A DNA stretch of 64,000 bases, taken from NCBI GenBank assembly GCA_028023455.1, contig JAQFVV010012422.1, positions 8,840,337-8,904,336 of the forward strand, read 5' to 3'. This document shows positions 42,101 to 57,100 of the stretch, piece by piece. The stretch comes from Epiperipatus broadwayi. Its lineage: Eukaryota > Onychophora > Udeonychophora > Euonychophora > Peripatidae. Each line of letters begins with the position of its first letter. Position 1 is the stretch's first letter. The position numbers were made by a program, and so were the translations under genes. The notes below the pieces were generated by a model. That model saw nothing but the letters and a program-made list of their open reading frames with translations, was not told the origin of the DNA and ran no database searches.

Positions 42101-45100
42101 CGCAGTTGCCGACAACAGAAGCCGAGTATGTGTCGTATTTGCAATATGACAAAATACCACTAATTTGGACTGTAGGTTTGTTTCTGCTGTCCAAAAAAAA
42201 AAAAAAAAAAAAGCCATTTGATCAGTTGATATATTTTTTTTTTGTTTGTATTTGGTTATTGTTTGTAAACAATATTACATTGATTTGGGGAATTTTGTTT
42301 TGGTCGAGACAAAATTGTGGGCCCAAAACCTTTCCATTTGATACAAATTAATAAATAAAAAACAAGGGTGTGAAAAAAAAAACCCTTTTATTTATTTGAA
42401 AACTACACATTTTTTCGGTTATGTAGAAAGCAATAATTAAGCGAAAGACATCACAAAATAGACATCGCAGAGTAGCAGCAATCAATGAATCAATCCCCTA
42501 AACCCACCCCTTCCCCCCCAAAAAGGTTTACATTTATGTTTAAAAAAGTTGTTGTTTTCTAAAGACAAAATTAAAATTAAACATTTTATTTTTAATAACA
42601 GGGGAAAAAAGTTATAGCAATCAATCAATTAATAACAAAAAAGGGGAATGATGATAATTTGTCCAAAAAACAGCGATTTAAAAATAAAAAAAGTTGTTGT
42701 TTACTAAATACAAAATTTAAATTAAACAACTTTTTTTTATAAAAAGGCAGGGAAAATTTTTTTTATAGCAATCAATAAATTAATAACCAAAATAAAAAAA
42801 ACCCCAGCGATTTAAAAATCACGCGCCCGAAAACCGTACATTGTATTGTTTTTGACTGCCAACAACGCCATCAAGTGGCCAAGCCCGACTACGTTATAAT
42901 TACCAATTATTTAATTTTGATTTAATATTTTTTATAACATATAATGTATCAGTACTGTTTAATTAGCCATACATCGCTTGGTAGCGCTGATTCTGTGAAA
43001 AAACACAGAATAATGCCGCTTACACAGCTGAACCTACGGCTAATACATCATTACGATTGTAGTAGCCATTTAGCGGCCACATGATGTGGTTTATGCGGCC
43101 GAACCTATGGCTAATACAACACTACGATCATAATAACCGTTTTTCTGCCGTGTGATGTTGTGATTTTTTGTGCATACGCACAGAAATGTTCCACCCAGCT
43201 TTGTGTGGCAACATTTTCTATGCATACAATCAGTAATGGCAGTTTGTTACCATTTAATATGAGGGTGTGTGTACTTCAATGTCGTAGAATTGTTGAAATG
43301 TGCTTCCAAATGAATTTCCCTACATCCCAACTAACGTAGTATTACCTACTAGTAAAATGTCAGTGTGTCAACAATGCTTCTTATGCAGTGTAGAAGTGTT
43401 TGAAATTTCGAAAAGGCTCTGCCACAGCACAATTGCAGGTTTTGCAAAAAAGTCGTGTCAAAAATTTTTTGTTTCTACATGGTGTTTCCCAAAGTTTTTT
43501 TAAAAATTATATATATACGCATTCATGAATCCCTAGCACATTTATGTGTTTTAATAAAATTATAGAAAAATAATCCCTAAAATTTAATACTTTACTGCCT
43601 AACATGTTTATGATTCTTTAAGACAGTCAACAAGGAATAGAACTAAATAAAATAAGTTGGCTATTTATATCTTTGCAGAGAGGATCTACAATTATTCTTT
43701 TTATAATTATAACAAATGCCACTTATTGTTAAAGAAATACACCATTTGGTTTCTGAGTAATTGTTTGATGTATATGTTTGAATGAATTCAAATATTATCC
43801 TTGTTTTTTTTTAACAAAAATTTGAATCGATTTTTTTTAGAGATTGTCAAATTTGTGTTTCATATTATTAATAGCTATTGTTAAATTCAAGCATAATACA
43901 AAAAGTTACATTAAAATTTGATTGGAAAGTGAGAGTATTCATTTATAGTTAAAATCCACAAAGCGCATGTGCATTAGCTTAATGGCTGATTATTACTATT
44001 TACAGTTTAAAAACACCAAGCTATATAAAATAAATAACTTATTTACATAAAAATTATTTAAAAAAATTATCTCAATTTTTTTTGCAAATCACTGAATTAT
44101 AAGAAAAAAATGCAATGCTTGCCTGATTTATCTCTAAAGCATTTATTGTTTACATCATTAATGTGTGTAATTATATCTGATTTTGATTTCAAGTTTGAGA
44201 AATATTTGACAGGCCTCATTTTATAAAAAAGTTTTGAAAGTTTTCTATGAATACAACATATGGTATGGAATGTTACCATGAATGTTTGGCCCTTTTTAAA
44301 AAATCACCATGAATTTACCTAAATCATCTGATATTATATTCTGAAATTTTTTTGAAATATTTACTAAGGTAGGTGCACTTAGTATTTTGGTGAATGAAAT
44401 CATAGCTACACTCATTGGAAGTGATACAAACATGTTTGATTATATTTGGAAAGAACTTGAATATTATCCGTTTAGTTTACATGACATTATGATATTCACA
44501 TTGATGAATTTTTTGCCCAACATACAAAAACTTTGAACTTTATTCTGTCAGAATTTGTATAAATTAGGATTTAAATCCTCAAATAATTTTATTATTTACG
44601 ATGAAGGTGTGAAGATAATGTATATACATCTTGTATGTATATGAAAGAAAATTGTTGAAAATAATTATATAAAATAATAAAAATATTTTCATTTATCCAA
44701 ATTGATATTCAATCTTTGGGACAATAAATAAGTGCTAGATCTAAACATATTTCCTTATATGTTCTTTGATAATGCAAGCTTTTTGTATTAGAACTAGCAA
44801 ATCCTAACTTTTTGTTACTTAATGTCAAAGCCGCTTTGTCATTTTTTCACATCTTTTACATTTTTTTTTTGCATTGTATAATTATCTTCTGTGCCTGACT
44901 CATAAGAGTCACGTGGTTTAGGATTCTGATAGACATAACTTTTTAAAAGAATCTATTATAAATCATGTAAACACAGTTAAGATGCAATTGGGTTTAACCA
45001 TGCAATCTCTTATTTGAAATCTAAAATGCATATTATCATAACCACCACTCCAAATCTTAACTATTGCTCAAATTTGGTTATTTTTTTTTTTTTATATAGT

Positions 45101-48100
45101 TTAGGTTATAATCTTTCATTTAAACAAAATTTTAGGAATCATTAAATGGCTTTGGTGTATAGTTAAAGATTAACATGAACCTGTTTAATGCACATTTATA
45201 TTCTAATGAAAATGTCTATAAAATTGTCTACAGAAAACAAACATTAGAGATTCAAAAAATACACACGCAAAATGAAAATTGAAAATGGTAAAATTTTAGA
45301 TAAGGATTTTGTTTTAATAAATGATAAAATTATATAAATACAATTTATCCAAACCACTTTGAACACTTTTTAGCAAAATCCTTTATTTGTACATATATAC
45401 ATATACCTATGTTTCAACTGTCCTGCAGTCTTCTTCAGAGCCAAGTTACTTTAATCTCTTTAAAAAAAAACAAAAAACGTTTTTTTAAGAGATTGAAGTA
45501 ACTTGGCTCTGAAGAATAACATTCGAAATGTAGGTGTATATATATGTACAAATAAAGGGTTTTGCTAAAAAATGTTCGAAGTGGTTTGGATAAATTGTAT
45601 TTTTATAAGATATTACAGCAAAATAAAGAAAAGGGTGATTTTGATAATATTTCTGTAAAAAAGAGATAAAATTAAACCATACAGTGAGAGCTCATAAAAT
45701 ATCTTTCTCACAAGCAGTGAATTGCCATATCATTTTATGTTTACAATGTATGAACACTTAACTGATCAAAAGATCATCCGGGACCATTACCATCTAACTA
45801 ATTATGACTAAATATCCTCTTGTCTATGCACTAACTATTTGAAAGAAATAATTTCCCAGGTTTATCTTGTTTCTACTCTAACCGCAAGTCATGAATATGG
45901 TAAGAATGTGTGCTAACACCATACTATGAGCTCCTTATAAAAATAAACTGATATCGGAAAATAAGAATAAAAGAATTAAAAGATTTTTTAAACATATTTA
46001 ACTAATTCAAACTGAGATACCTACATTTTTTAAAGATTTGATTAAACAAAAGATAACTAAATACAATATAAATTAATTAGTCTAATAATATCTTTAGTAA
46101 ATTGTAAAATAGTGGTGGCCAATGTTTTATAATCTGTGCATCAATTTTTTTATACACTACATAACTTCTGCGCTAATATTTAATTTTTTGTACAAAGTAC
46201 TGTATGCTTAAGATAAATCATATTTAGTATATTTTTCATAATATAATAATAATGCATTATAGACATTTTTTTTTTCTGACATACATCATAATATGGAAAA
46301 ATTGGTGAAAATTTAAATAGTTTAGATTTTTGAACTCACTCAGATATAACCTCATTTTATGTTCTCCAAAGAACAGAACCAGAATAAACATATAAAAGTT
46401 AAAATCAATTGCAAACTCACTCTGGATTTGTTCTCAAAATTAGAGAAGCAGGAAGAACAATTACTTAATGTATAGAATGCAGAATTTTTTTATTTTGATG
46501 CACTGAATTTGAATTGTTCTTTCAATTTTTTTCTTCTATAATTAATTTCATTTAGAAATAAATATAGGATATATAAATATAAAGAAACAAGACAAAATAA
46601 TATAGTTATTAAATAAAACAAAAAACAAATTTGAGTTGAAATATAATTACAGAAATATATATAAATTTTTTTATACTTGTAATTAAAATAAGAATTATCT
46701 ATGTTTTCAGATGTAATTATAATTATTGTTTTCTATATAATCATGGGTATTTAAATATTAGTATAGCTCTGATGAAGAGTGTTGGACACTAAAATATAAG
46801 GAAAGAAAATAAAATTAAATATAGAAGCAATAAGTTACATTGAATAAAATGTAAATAAAAGGAGTTATTAATTCTATTTGTAAATAAAATCAATGCATAA
46901 AAGATTAAGAAGGATGTATATATTGTAATATTTTTCGCGCTCGATTAGGCTTTCTTTTACGCACTAGAAAGTGCAAGTTAATCAAGCTATGAAAAAGAAA
47001 ATATATTCAGATCATTTATGAGTCTGGGTATCTCAAGACCATAGCTATATTTCCTGATTAACTGGCCTACTATTTATTACTATGTATACTGCCGGTGGAA
47101 TCAGTTTTTTTATTTATTTAGAACAATACACCAGAATTCTACACAAGAATTCACTGATCTGTTGCATCACATAATTTCGAAGCAAATAACTGAAAAGATC
47201 GGGATTACATTTTATTGTCATTTTAAAGCTTTTGTATGAATTTTTTCCTGGGCTTAACTAATAAATATTGGTATAGGTAAAATATAGATTTAAATTCTAA
47301 TAAACTGATGTTAATAGTGCACAATGAAAAGTTGATTTTAAAGATAAATATTTTATTCTAACAAATTAAAATATTTAAAAGATAAATTATTAAATAAAAT
47401 TAGAAAGAACATATATGCTAATCCAGACAATAACGTTAATTAAAACACTTATTACACTCTTCTTAGGTTTTTTTCTAGGAAGTTCTTTGAATAAATCTGC
47501 AGAAGTCTATTGGGAGTATATCATAAGCTTATAGTTTAGGTTAGTTTGCAAATAATTTAGTCACAAAACGGGTTTGAATAATCTTAGCTTACCGGTAAGA
47601 TATGTGTAGACTGTAGATTATATCATGCATGGTTTTTCTTGAAATATAAAATGAGCTTATGACCTTTGGTTTTAACTTGTTCTTGGTCTGTCCTAAGGCT
47701 AGTCATGAAAGCTTTTTGGGGTTGACATCTTCATGATGAACAATGCGGGAAAAAGCTCTGGTCTGCTTTTGCATGATGAATTATTTCAGCATAGAGTTGT
47801 CCTTGATCCTTTGTGATCCAGGACTAGCCAAAAGAAAAAAACAGATAATCAAATTTGAAGTTTTTCTGACCTTTTATAGCCTTGGGTCAGTTTTTAGACT
47901 TCTGTGCATATACTATCTTTTGTTTTGTTAACAAAATATGAGTTAATAATCTTGTATATTCTTATTTTTGAGATACGAAGTTTATTTTTTGTCTGAATTA
48001 TTTCCATCTTTAATTAGCATTAGAAGGGTCTTCTCTGATTGTAATTTCTTGCGCTTATAATTTTTTTTTTTTTTTTACTTTATGTGGATTAGTAATCTGC

Positions 48101-51100
48101 ATGTACTTTTAATCTTTCCAATTTTAACTTTTAATTAAATAAATGAATACTAAATTCACAAGAATGACTTTCATTGTATGTTATCTAAAAAATAAATTAT
48201 ACTAACTAAAAAAAATATTAAATCACATCTTTTGAACGATCTTTAAATTTTACTTTTTTTTTAGCTTTTTTTTTAAAAATGTTACTACATGCCACCATTT
48301 GAACCATATATAAGTAAAACAGTTCAATATTCCCAGGCTAAATAATCAACAATAAAATATGGGATTGAGCCTATTTTATTCTTACTAAGTTTTAAGTCTG
48401 TATTCTGTGATTTTTTTTTTTTTTAATGTATTAGCATTATTGATATATTGTTGTAGATTATTCACAAGTGACATGTGGCTTTAAAGCCCACTTTTAAGGG
48501 TCTAACATGGCAGGAATGAGAAATATTTCCACATTTACCCATATCCTTTCCCACTCATGTAAGACTAACAATAAGAAGCTTAAGTCTAAGTTTGGTCTGC
48601 CTTCCCATTTTTCGGGACCCTGCTTCTATAAGACTGAGGGGCATTTAAGGACAATCTTATGTTACATACTAGCTTATAAGGACTCTGCTATGATTTTCCC
48701 CTCGTCGGTATCCACTTATCCGGTCAGTACTTGATTTAAAGTCCACATCAGCCATGATCATGTTTTTTTATAGACTTATTAAAACAATTTATTTTTAAAA
48801 TTTATTTTTATAGTTATATAATCTGGTTTCAAGTTTTTTTTTTGTAAAACTCATTCATTCACCGGCTATGGCTTTTGGGCCATCATTGTAATGTTTTTTA
48901 TACCATTATGATGTGTCTCATGTTTTGTTTTTTTGAAAACCCATGTTGGGCACCAATCGTAATGTTTTTCACATTTTGTTAGGCCTTCTATTACACACTA
49001 GAATGCGTAAATTAATCAAGCTATTTAAAAGAAAAATATTTCATTCATATTTCTTAAAAAACACATCTTTTTTTCCTGATTAACTTGACCTTATATTATT
49101 TACGATTTGAATTGCTGGCGGAATCAGTTTTTAATTTATACAGAGGGTGCTAGAGTCGATAGTCTCATTGATTCTGTGCGAAGCATACCGTAACTTACAA
49201 AGCAAATGCTTACAAAGATTGGGATTATGATTTCTTGTCAACTAATTATTTTAAGAAAATATTTCTCCCGAGGCTTAATCAATGAAACATATTGGCAAGG
49301 TAATTTATGCACTTCTCTAAAACCAAACAATAAAATGTAGCAGTCAAAATTATTAACATAACTAACTAAAAATTAATTATGTACAATGAAAGTTTTATAT
49401 TAATAATAAAGTTTTATTACACATTAAATAATTAAACAATAAGAATCATTTATAATATTGGAAAGAAACATACACACGTGATCATATAATTATATTCAAC
49501 ACTTGATTCAAATAGTTCATTTTTAAGAGTAAAATAGTAAATGTCTTTTTCTTTTGTCTAAATTAGAAATTTAGCATTTTAAAGTTAGTACGCAATCCTC
49601 CTGATTTAAATATAAATTAGAATATGGCCATTAACTTACCGGTAATGCTTCTAGTGTATATGTAGGTGATTGCTTGTCATAGTAGTCCAGCTCTTTTCCA
49701 CTAGTAGACCGCAGTACTGGTTTATGGTTTCGTTCTGGTATTACTTCCATATCTGATCCATATTTAGGTAAGGCTAGACGAAGTTTAGATGGACTCTGAG
49801 AGAAGATGCCACCGAATGATCTGGTCTACACGCACATGGAGAATAGATTCAATTTAGTTTTAAATGGTAGCATTTTATTTTTACTTCAAAAATGCTGCAC
49901 ATGTGAAACTGCCCAAAAACATACAGGTGAAAAAACACACTTCTAAACTTTTCAGCTCTAATACTGAGACCATTTTTGAGAAGTCCTGCACATTTTCTTA
50001 TCTTTTGTTTTATTATTTTAATCTATATTCCTTGTGTTAGGTTTTAGTTACAAAATCTTTTTTTTATATAAATTATTTCAGCCATGTTTAATTTGCATTA
50101 AGAACATCACTTTGATTTTAATCACTTATTTTTGTCTATCTGCGTTAGCAATCTGTACGTGTTCCTATTCTTTCCAATTTTAACTTTTAATTGTGAAACA
50201 AATAACTTTCATTGTTCATTATCTAAAAAAAAAATTATACTAACTTAAAAAAAGACAACTAAATTGCGTCTTTTGACTGGTCATAAAAGAATTACTTAAT
50301 GCCAATATACCTGTACATATATATGTAAATGATATAATATATATTTTCTGCATATTAATAAAAATTGTTGTTTGATTGCAGTATTACTTTACAAAATCTG
50401 GCCTTTTTATTTAATAATCAGGTCTTCATTGCATTGTAATTAATATCTCTGTGCCAAGTTTGGAACATGCTCATAGGTTGATCACCTCTGGTGTAGAGGA
50501 TTGTATCTACAATTTTATCATTACTTTCTTATAAAAATTTTGATAGCAGAAAGTCCAGTGATATTTAAAAGCTATGCAAAATTCTTTCTTGGCACCATGA
50601 ATCTACTTGGCCTAATTATTCCCACATCTCCACTGTATTTCATGTCTTTTTGGTTATATGATGAGAGAGCTATTAAACTTTATTGATATTTTTAGTGTGT
50701 TGCTCTAACTGATTCCCGAAAGCTGTATTTACATTGCAAATTGATATTGTAACCTTGAAAATTTAAAACATGTAAATCATAGTTTTATTAGTTTATCTAT
50801 TTGAAATATTAAAATCTAAGAACAACTCAACTTTCTTATCAGAATCTTTCATTTGGAAAATCAATATTTAATAAATATTCTCAATCATAATTGTCAACCA
50901 TGACAATCTGGTAACTGTAGACATGCTTTGGTCTCATACTTCAGATTTTGATAGTGTGTATTGCAAATAAATAGAAAGCGGGATGCTTTGTGTCAGTACC
51001 AAATTGACTTTGACTCTCAAATTTAACATACTGGTAGATGCACGTGTTAGAATCACACTTAGTATTTAATGCTGGAAGTGGAAGTGTGCATTTTGATCAA

Positions 51101-54100
51101 CTCATATTTGTTAGTTATCAGCAAATATGACAATTGTTAATCTTATAGCAGTCTTTCTTTACCGTATTCTTGATTTTTGTAACTATAGTTTCAATTATCT
51201 GCATTCAAAAAAGTATTAAATAAAAAAAAAAAAATTAAATTTTTTAGTTTACCCTCACAAAATATAAGTAATTAGCAACAATAGATTTTTACCTCATTAT
51301 CAAACTCCTATTTTTTTAAACCACCCAAACTCTGCTGAAAATTGAATAAAAATTAGTTATCTACTTTTATGCATATATTTATTCTTATTGTATACTGTAT
51401 AAATTTATTTCATTAATAACTTCTCTTTACTGAAAATTTGAGCATATCTTGAATAAATTGTATCCCGTTGGTGTTTTCTTTCGAGTAACAAATCTAAAAC
51501 AATACAAATTCTGAATTCAATATAAATAAAGGAATTTTTTAAATTCACAATTTAAAAATTAAAATACTTTTAGAATAGGTAATTCACTGCAATATGCATA
51601 CACATGATTTAACACAAACAGATATATACATATAAAAAATGTATATATTTTTTATAACTATTGCCCACAAATTTCAATATCCACAACAAAAATTAAACCC
51701 AATATGGATATGAGAGAAGTGGTTTTCTCATTTGTAATTAATTTCATAAAATGTTGATGATACACTTAGTCTTGTTAATAAATTAAATCCTTTAAATACA
51801 TTGCAAAAAAACATGATAATGTGTTTGTTATTGTTTGTTGAAGTCAAATGAATGTTGTTATCATGAAAAAAAAAAAGATATACTAGTAGTAAATTTGCTA
51901 TATAACATATTATAATTATTAGTTTTTTTAATATTTGAATATGAAATATTTAAAATTCAATGCTTTTTTTTTTCTTATTAGATGAGTTAATGTTAAATTA
52001 ATATAATCATCTTCATTTCTATTATAATATATGTACAGTATATACATTAAAGATATTGTAGAATTTTTCAGGATATTTTGCAAGATCAATCATGAGAGCA
52101 TTCATGCAAAGCAAAATCATGAAATGAATGGTTCTAAAAAGGATCTTGATTGCTAATGCAATTGTATGACTTATGATTGAAATTGCTTGTTAACATTTTA
52201 ATAATATTACAATTATTTTCTTTATGCAGATGTAACTTGATTCCAAAGGAAGGAATTAGTCTTGATACTATTAATTAATCAATGAAAAGAGAGTAACCAA
52301 AATATAGCAAAATTATAGCTTATTGACAGGAATTGCATTGTAAATTTATAAATGAATAGAGATTTTCCAAATTTGCGATAATTGTAAAATGACATTTTTT
52401 TATATATATAAACAGTTTAATCTTTTGTGTATTTTTAAGGCTTTTTTGATAAGTCTATTTTTTAATCTATTAGATTTAAAAAAAATTGTAGTTTCATCAA
52501 AACTGGTAAATATAAGCTTTGTTAATTATATGAGTAGTAAGAAAAGAGGAAAATAACTATATTTTACACTATTTATATGTTTTCCGAATATATCTTCTCT
52601 GCTAGTCTGATCACTGTAAAATATAGGATAAATTTGGCAGGGAAGATTGTATTTATTATATATTTATGCTTGTATCTTTCATATAATAGTGCAGCTAGCT
52701 TTATGTTTGTTTTTTATCTTCAAAATTATTTGAATGTTTTTATATTTATTTTCGTGTTTATATTTATTTTATTTTGAATACATTGAATCAATGCATAAAA
52801 AATAATAAAGTCACAAATATAAAGGAATATAATAACTAAAACAAACAAAATAGTTTCATCTTACAGACACAGTGCAAGAGATGGTATAGGCAAGATGATT
52901 AATAAATACAATATTAAAATTATTTAGATTAATAAAAAAAATTTGAATATTTTTTGTACAGACTAAAAGATAACATTTGAAAACAAGGATTTGTGAAACT
53001 TGCTGATTTGGTCTACATCTTACATTTTTCAGACTAATAGAAGAATGAATATATAAAAAGAAAAACATAGAAATGCTGTAAAATAATCATTTTCTTTTGT
53101 ATTGCTATTCATCTGGTTAACACTGGGACATATTATAAATATATAATTTTTATCTCTTTTTGCTTTCCTTTATTGGTTAATTTAAAATTCACGTAAATTT
53201 ATTAACATCATAGAAACTTGAACTACGACTATTTTGAAATTCTGCATATTTTCTGAAGAAAATAAAGGGATACTAGGCATAACAGAAATCAAGATCCTTT
53301 TTAAGACTCCACTTACTTGATTTGTTTTGCATGGATAGTCTTCTGATTTTTCTTGAGTGCAGAAATCTGCATATAACAAATATTTGTAATCTTTTAATTT
53401 TAGGCAGTTAATCCAGATGGAATTGCTGTTGTAACAGTTGGCTCGTCTACGCAAATTATGTTTACTGGAGGGCCATCACCTTGGATGCTTGACCCATCAA
53501 AATTTTATAAATTAGGTAATATTTTATAAGTTGTAATAAATATTAATTGCTTTTATAAAAATTTGAATTAAAGTGCTTTTATTTATTATTTATAGATAGA
53601 TACATACAAAAAAAAAAAGTCTGACTCTAATTTATTCTTCTATAATATGGTGTCTTAATTATTCTTGGTGGGGGAAGAAAAAAACTCATTTAAAATTTAT
53701 AGCAAAAGCATTTCTTTTTTTTCCCAATTATCCATTTTAATTAATTATTGAATTGTTTTTCAACATATGTATTTTCATTAAATGCAAACAGTCACTTAAA
53801 GAATTTTCTGAAGAGTAGGTTTAAGTGAAAAACATTGTTGTAATAGAAAATCAGATAATGAACCTGATGGTTTTGAAAACCTATGATAAAATCTTAAAAT
53901 TACTATCTATAAACTAGAAGGAGAATAAAAATATTTGAACAATTCGTTATGTATGTAGATCCTATTAGTGTGTATACTTGTATAAATATATAATATTTAA
54001 ATACATGTATATTGACTTGAACTCAAGCTCCGCATAGCTATCCACTTCCTCTTATATAACCGATACATATAACCACATATCTTTTTAAAAAAAAACCATC

Positions 54101-57100
54101 TCCAATATCTGTATTTTGTGCTTCATCTTGGTCCAGATTACCATCTCCCACATATATATATAATTAGTGCTCAGTTTATATTAAGATAGCAAATCTTCAA
54201 ACTTTAATGGGCAAGCTTCACTCTTCTCCACACTCTAATTCTTTAGACATCCATATCATTGAAAATCCGAGAATGGAATGCTCAAAGCCCTTGTTGATGC
54301 CAATATTATTGTCATACTGATGTTGACTTTAAGTCATTCTGACCCCTCATCTATAGGACCTTATGGACTGAGTTCAAATCCCTTCTAATTACATTATGGT
54401 CAGTATAGACAATATACTTGTATTTAAATATTATATATTCTGCTCATTCCTCTTCTGTGCATTTAAACGGACCTATTAAGTTCTATATGTGATAGGTCAG
54501 AGTGACTTAAAAGTCAACATGGGTATGTATTGGCATCAAAAAGGGCTTTGAGCATTTCATTATCAGATTTTCAATAATATGGGTGGTTGAAGAGTGGAGA
54601 AGGTTGAAGCATATCCATTAAAGTTTGAAGATTTGCTATCTTAACATAAAACTGAGCACTGATTATGTATATGTATAGGAGATAATGATCTGGACCAATT
54701 GATGAGTGCTGGTTCTGCACGAAATACATAGATTGGAGATCATTTATCTTTTTCATGTGTATGTGGTCATACATATCGTTTGTATAAGATGGAATGGATA
54801 GTTGTAGCGAGCTTGAAAGTCTGAATTCAAATCCCTTCTAAATACTCTTATAATATATACATTTAAAGTACGCTGATGATTTTTTAATTCTTGCCAATTT
54901 TAAAAATATTTTACTAAATATTTTTATTGTTTTGAATGGTATCTATAAAAGCTTTGGTTTGGTAATTATTGCTCAAAAAACGAGGTGTTTCAGAATGTAT
55001 CATCAGTTTAAATATGTTGGTAGCTTTTTAGATAAAAAGATGAATTTGACTGTTGAGTTGTGATATATACGCCATGATTCCACTGTTGCATTTAATAAAT
55101 TTAAAGATTTTTTTATATAACTACATTAAATAGAAGTATAATATATATACCTAAGCTAGATGTCATTAAAGGGGATTTGAACCCAGACTTTCAAGCTCCC
55201 TTCAGTCATTCACTCTATCTAATATAACCGATACACATGTCCACATGCATGTGAAAAAGATCTTGATCTCCAATATATGTAGTTCGTGCTGAACCAGCAC
55301 TCATCAGTTTGTTCAGATCATCATCTTCCACACATATATTAGCAGTGCTCGCTTTTATATTAATAAGATAGTAAATCTAGTGGTGTTATTCTATGAATTT
55401 CATGCAGTACCTTAGAATAAAAATACCTATTCAAATTACCTGTAAGTGTTCATCTCACTGTTGCATGCTGCATTCAAAAACTGAGACAATACCTTGATTA
55501 GAAATTTTTAACAATGGGGTACAATTGTTTTTTTTAAACAAATTTTTGGAAATTGAAATTATAGCAATTAAATGCTCATTGAAACTAAATAAATAGATTA
55601 TGTGAAATGGGGGCATTAATCTTATAACCAAGGAAAAAGTGTAATTTTTATTTCTAATTTTTGGTACAATATACTGTAACGATCCGGAGAAAGCACTTAA
55701 CGTGATCTGCACTACAAGGCGCCATCTAGGCATTTGAACCTAGAAAAATTTATAAAGTAGGCAGATACGTAAGTCAAAAAAAAAAAAAAATTTTTTTTAA
55801 ATTTTGATTCCGGTCGTTAGCCCATGTCACTAGCTCAGTGGAATAGCAGAGATTTAATAATATAATCTAAGAGTATATATAAAAAAAAGAATAAAATAAG
55901 CCACTGCCAGTAATTAACATACAAAAATTTATTTACGCACATATATATATATATAAGATTTAAAATTGTTTTAGTATCAGTTTACATTTTAACATTATTT
56001 TTAACTTTACTTTACTTTAATTTACATTTAATTACTATTATATTCTAATTTTACATTTTAATTAAGTTCACACAGATGGGATTATAAAAGCTTGTTTTAA
56101 TATGTTGCTATAGATCGGTTACATAGATTTCAACGGTCAAAAACATTTCAAAATAAACATAAACGATCAAAATACAAAATTATTGATTACTGACAATTGC
56201 ATAGGGAAATATAAGAAACCCTCTAGTATTCACCATAAGATACTTGCATTGTCACCAATAACTTAAAAGACATCCAAATAAATACATTATAGATACTCAC
56301 CGTAAAGTATCATTATTTATCGAATGTCTATATATTTTGATCAAATATGAAAACCCAAAACATACTTAACCGATAACCAATCCATGCAAGCGTCTATAAA
56401 CAACTTAAATTTAATGCATTTTTATTTAGGATCGAGCCTGAATAGACTACATAGATTTGCATTTAAAAATAAAATATTCTATCCCTATTTAACCTTAGGC
56501 TAAAATTCGCAGTCAAACTGGCATCAATTCATCTGATACATCGATGTATTCAATGTAATACGGAATACGGCAGCACCAAAAAGATTAAGAGAAGATATTG
56601 ACTCTCATCAGATAGGAATATTACTTCTATCTAACGAGAAGAACAATAAAAAAAAAAACTCCATAGAAAGGAACTGCGCTCTGCGTCTTATAATTCCTTC
56701 CATAGGCAAAACGGGAGAGTGCGGCGTATGAAGCGATTCTGCCAGTAGCGAATCTCCGACTACATCTACTAACTACATCAATGTATCCAATCCATTGACC
56801 CAATTTAACAACGAAACAAATAACCTGAGATTACCCTCCCCTAATATAACTTTACAAATCTATACAACCATTCACGCCCGACTTAAGTTTAACATTTATA
56901 TAATTTACCTTAACGGAAAACAGAAATCATAATAAAACTTAAAGAACAAAAAATAAATAAATAAATGGAAATGATTTTAAATATATATATATATAAAAGA
57001 AATACATCAAATAACATTATTAATAAATTAAGTTGGTCAGATAGGATAATATTACAATCATTTAACTCTGGAAAGTTTAATTTAATGTTCATTATTTATA

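Noticed and set aside
41891-42351. Overlapping 76-108 codon ORFs inside the TIR element
   Set aside because: They are antisense to each other, contain homopolymer-coded runs of F or K, and show no recognisable domain.
48507-48734. 75-codon + strand ORF within the old LTR element
   Set aside because: The element runs on the minus strand and the ORF has no known motif. Probably chance.
50930-51090. Possible minus-strand SINE
   Set aside because: Slight word similarity to 29722-29850 only; no A and B box pair.
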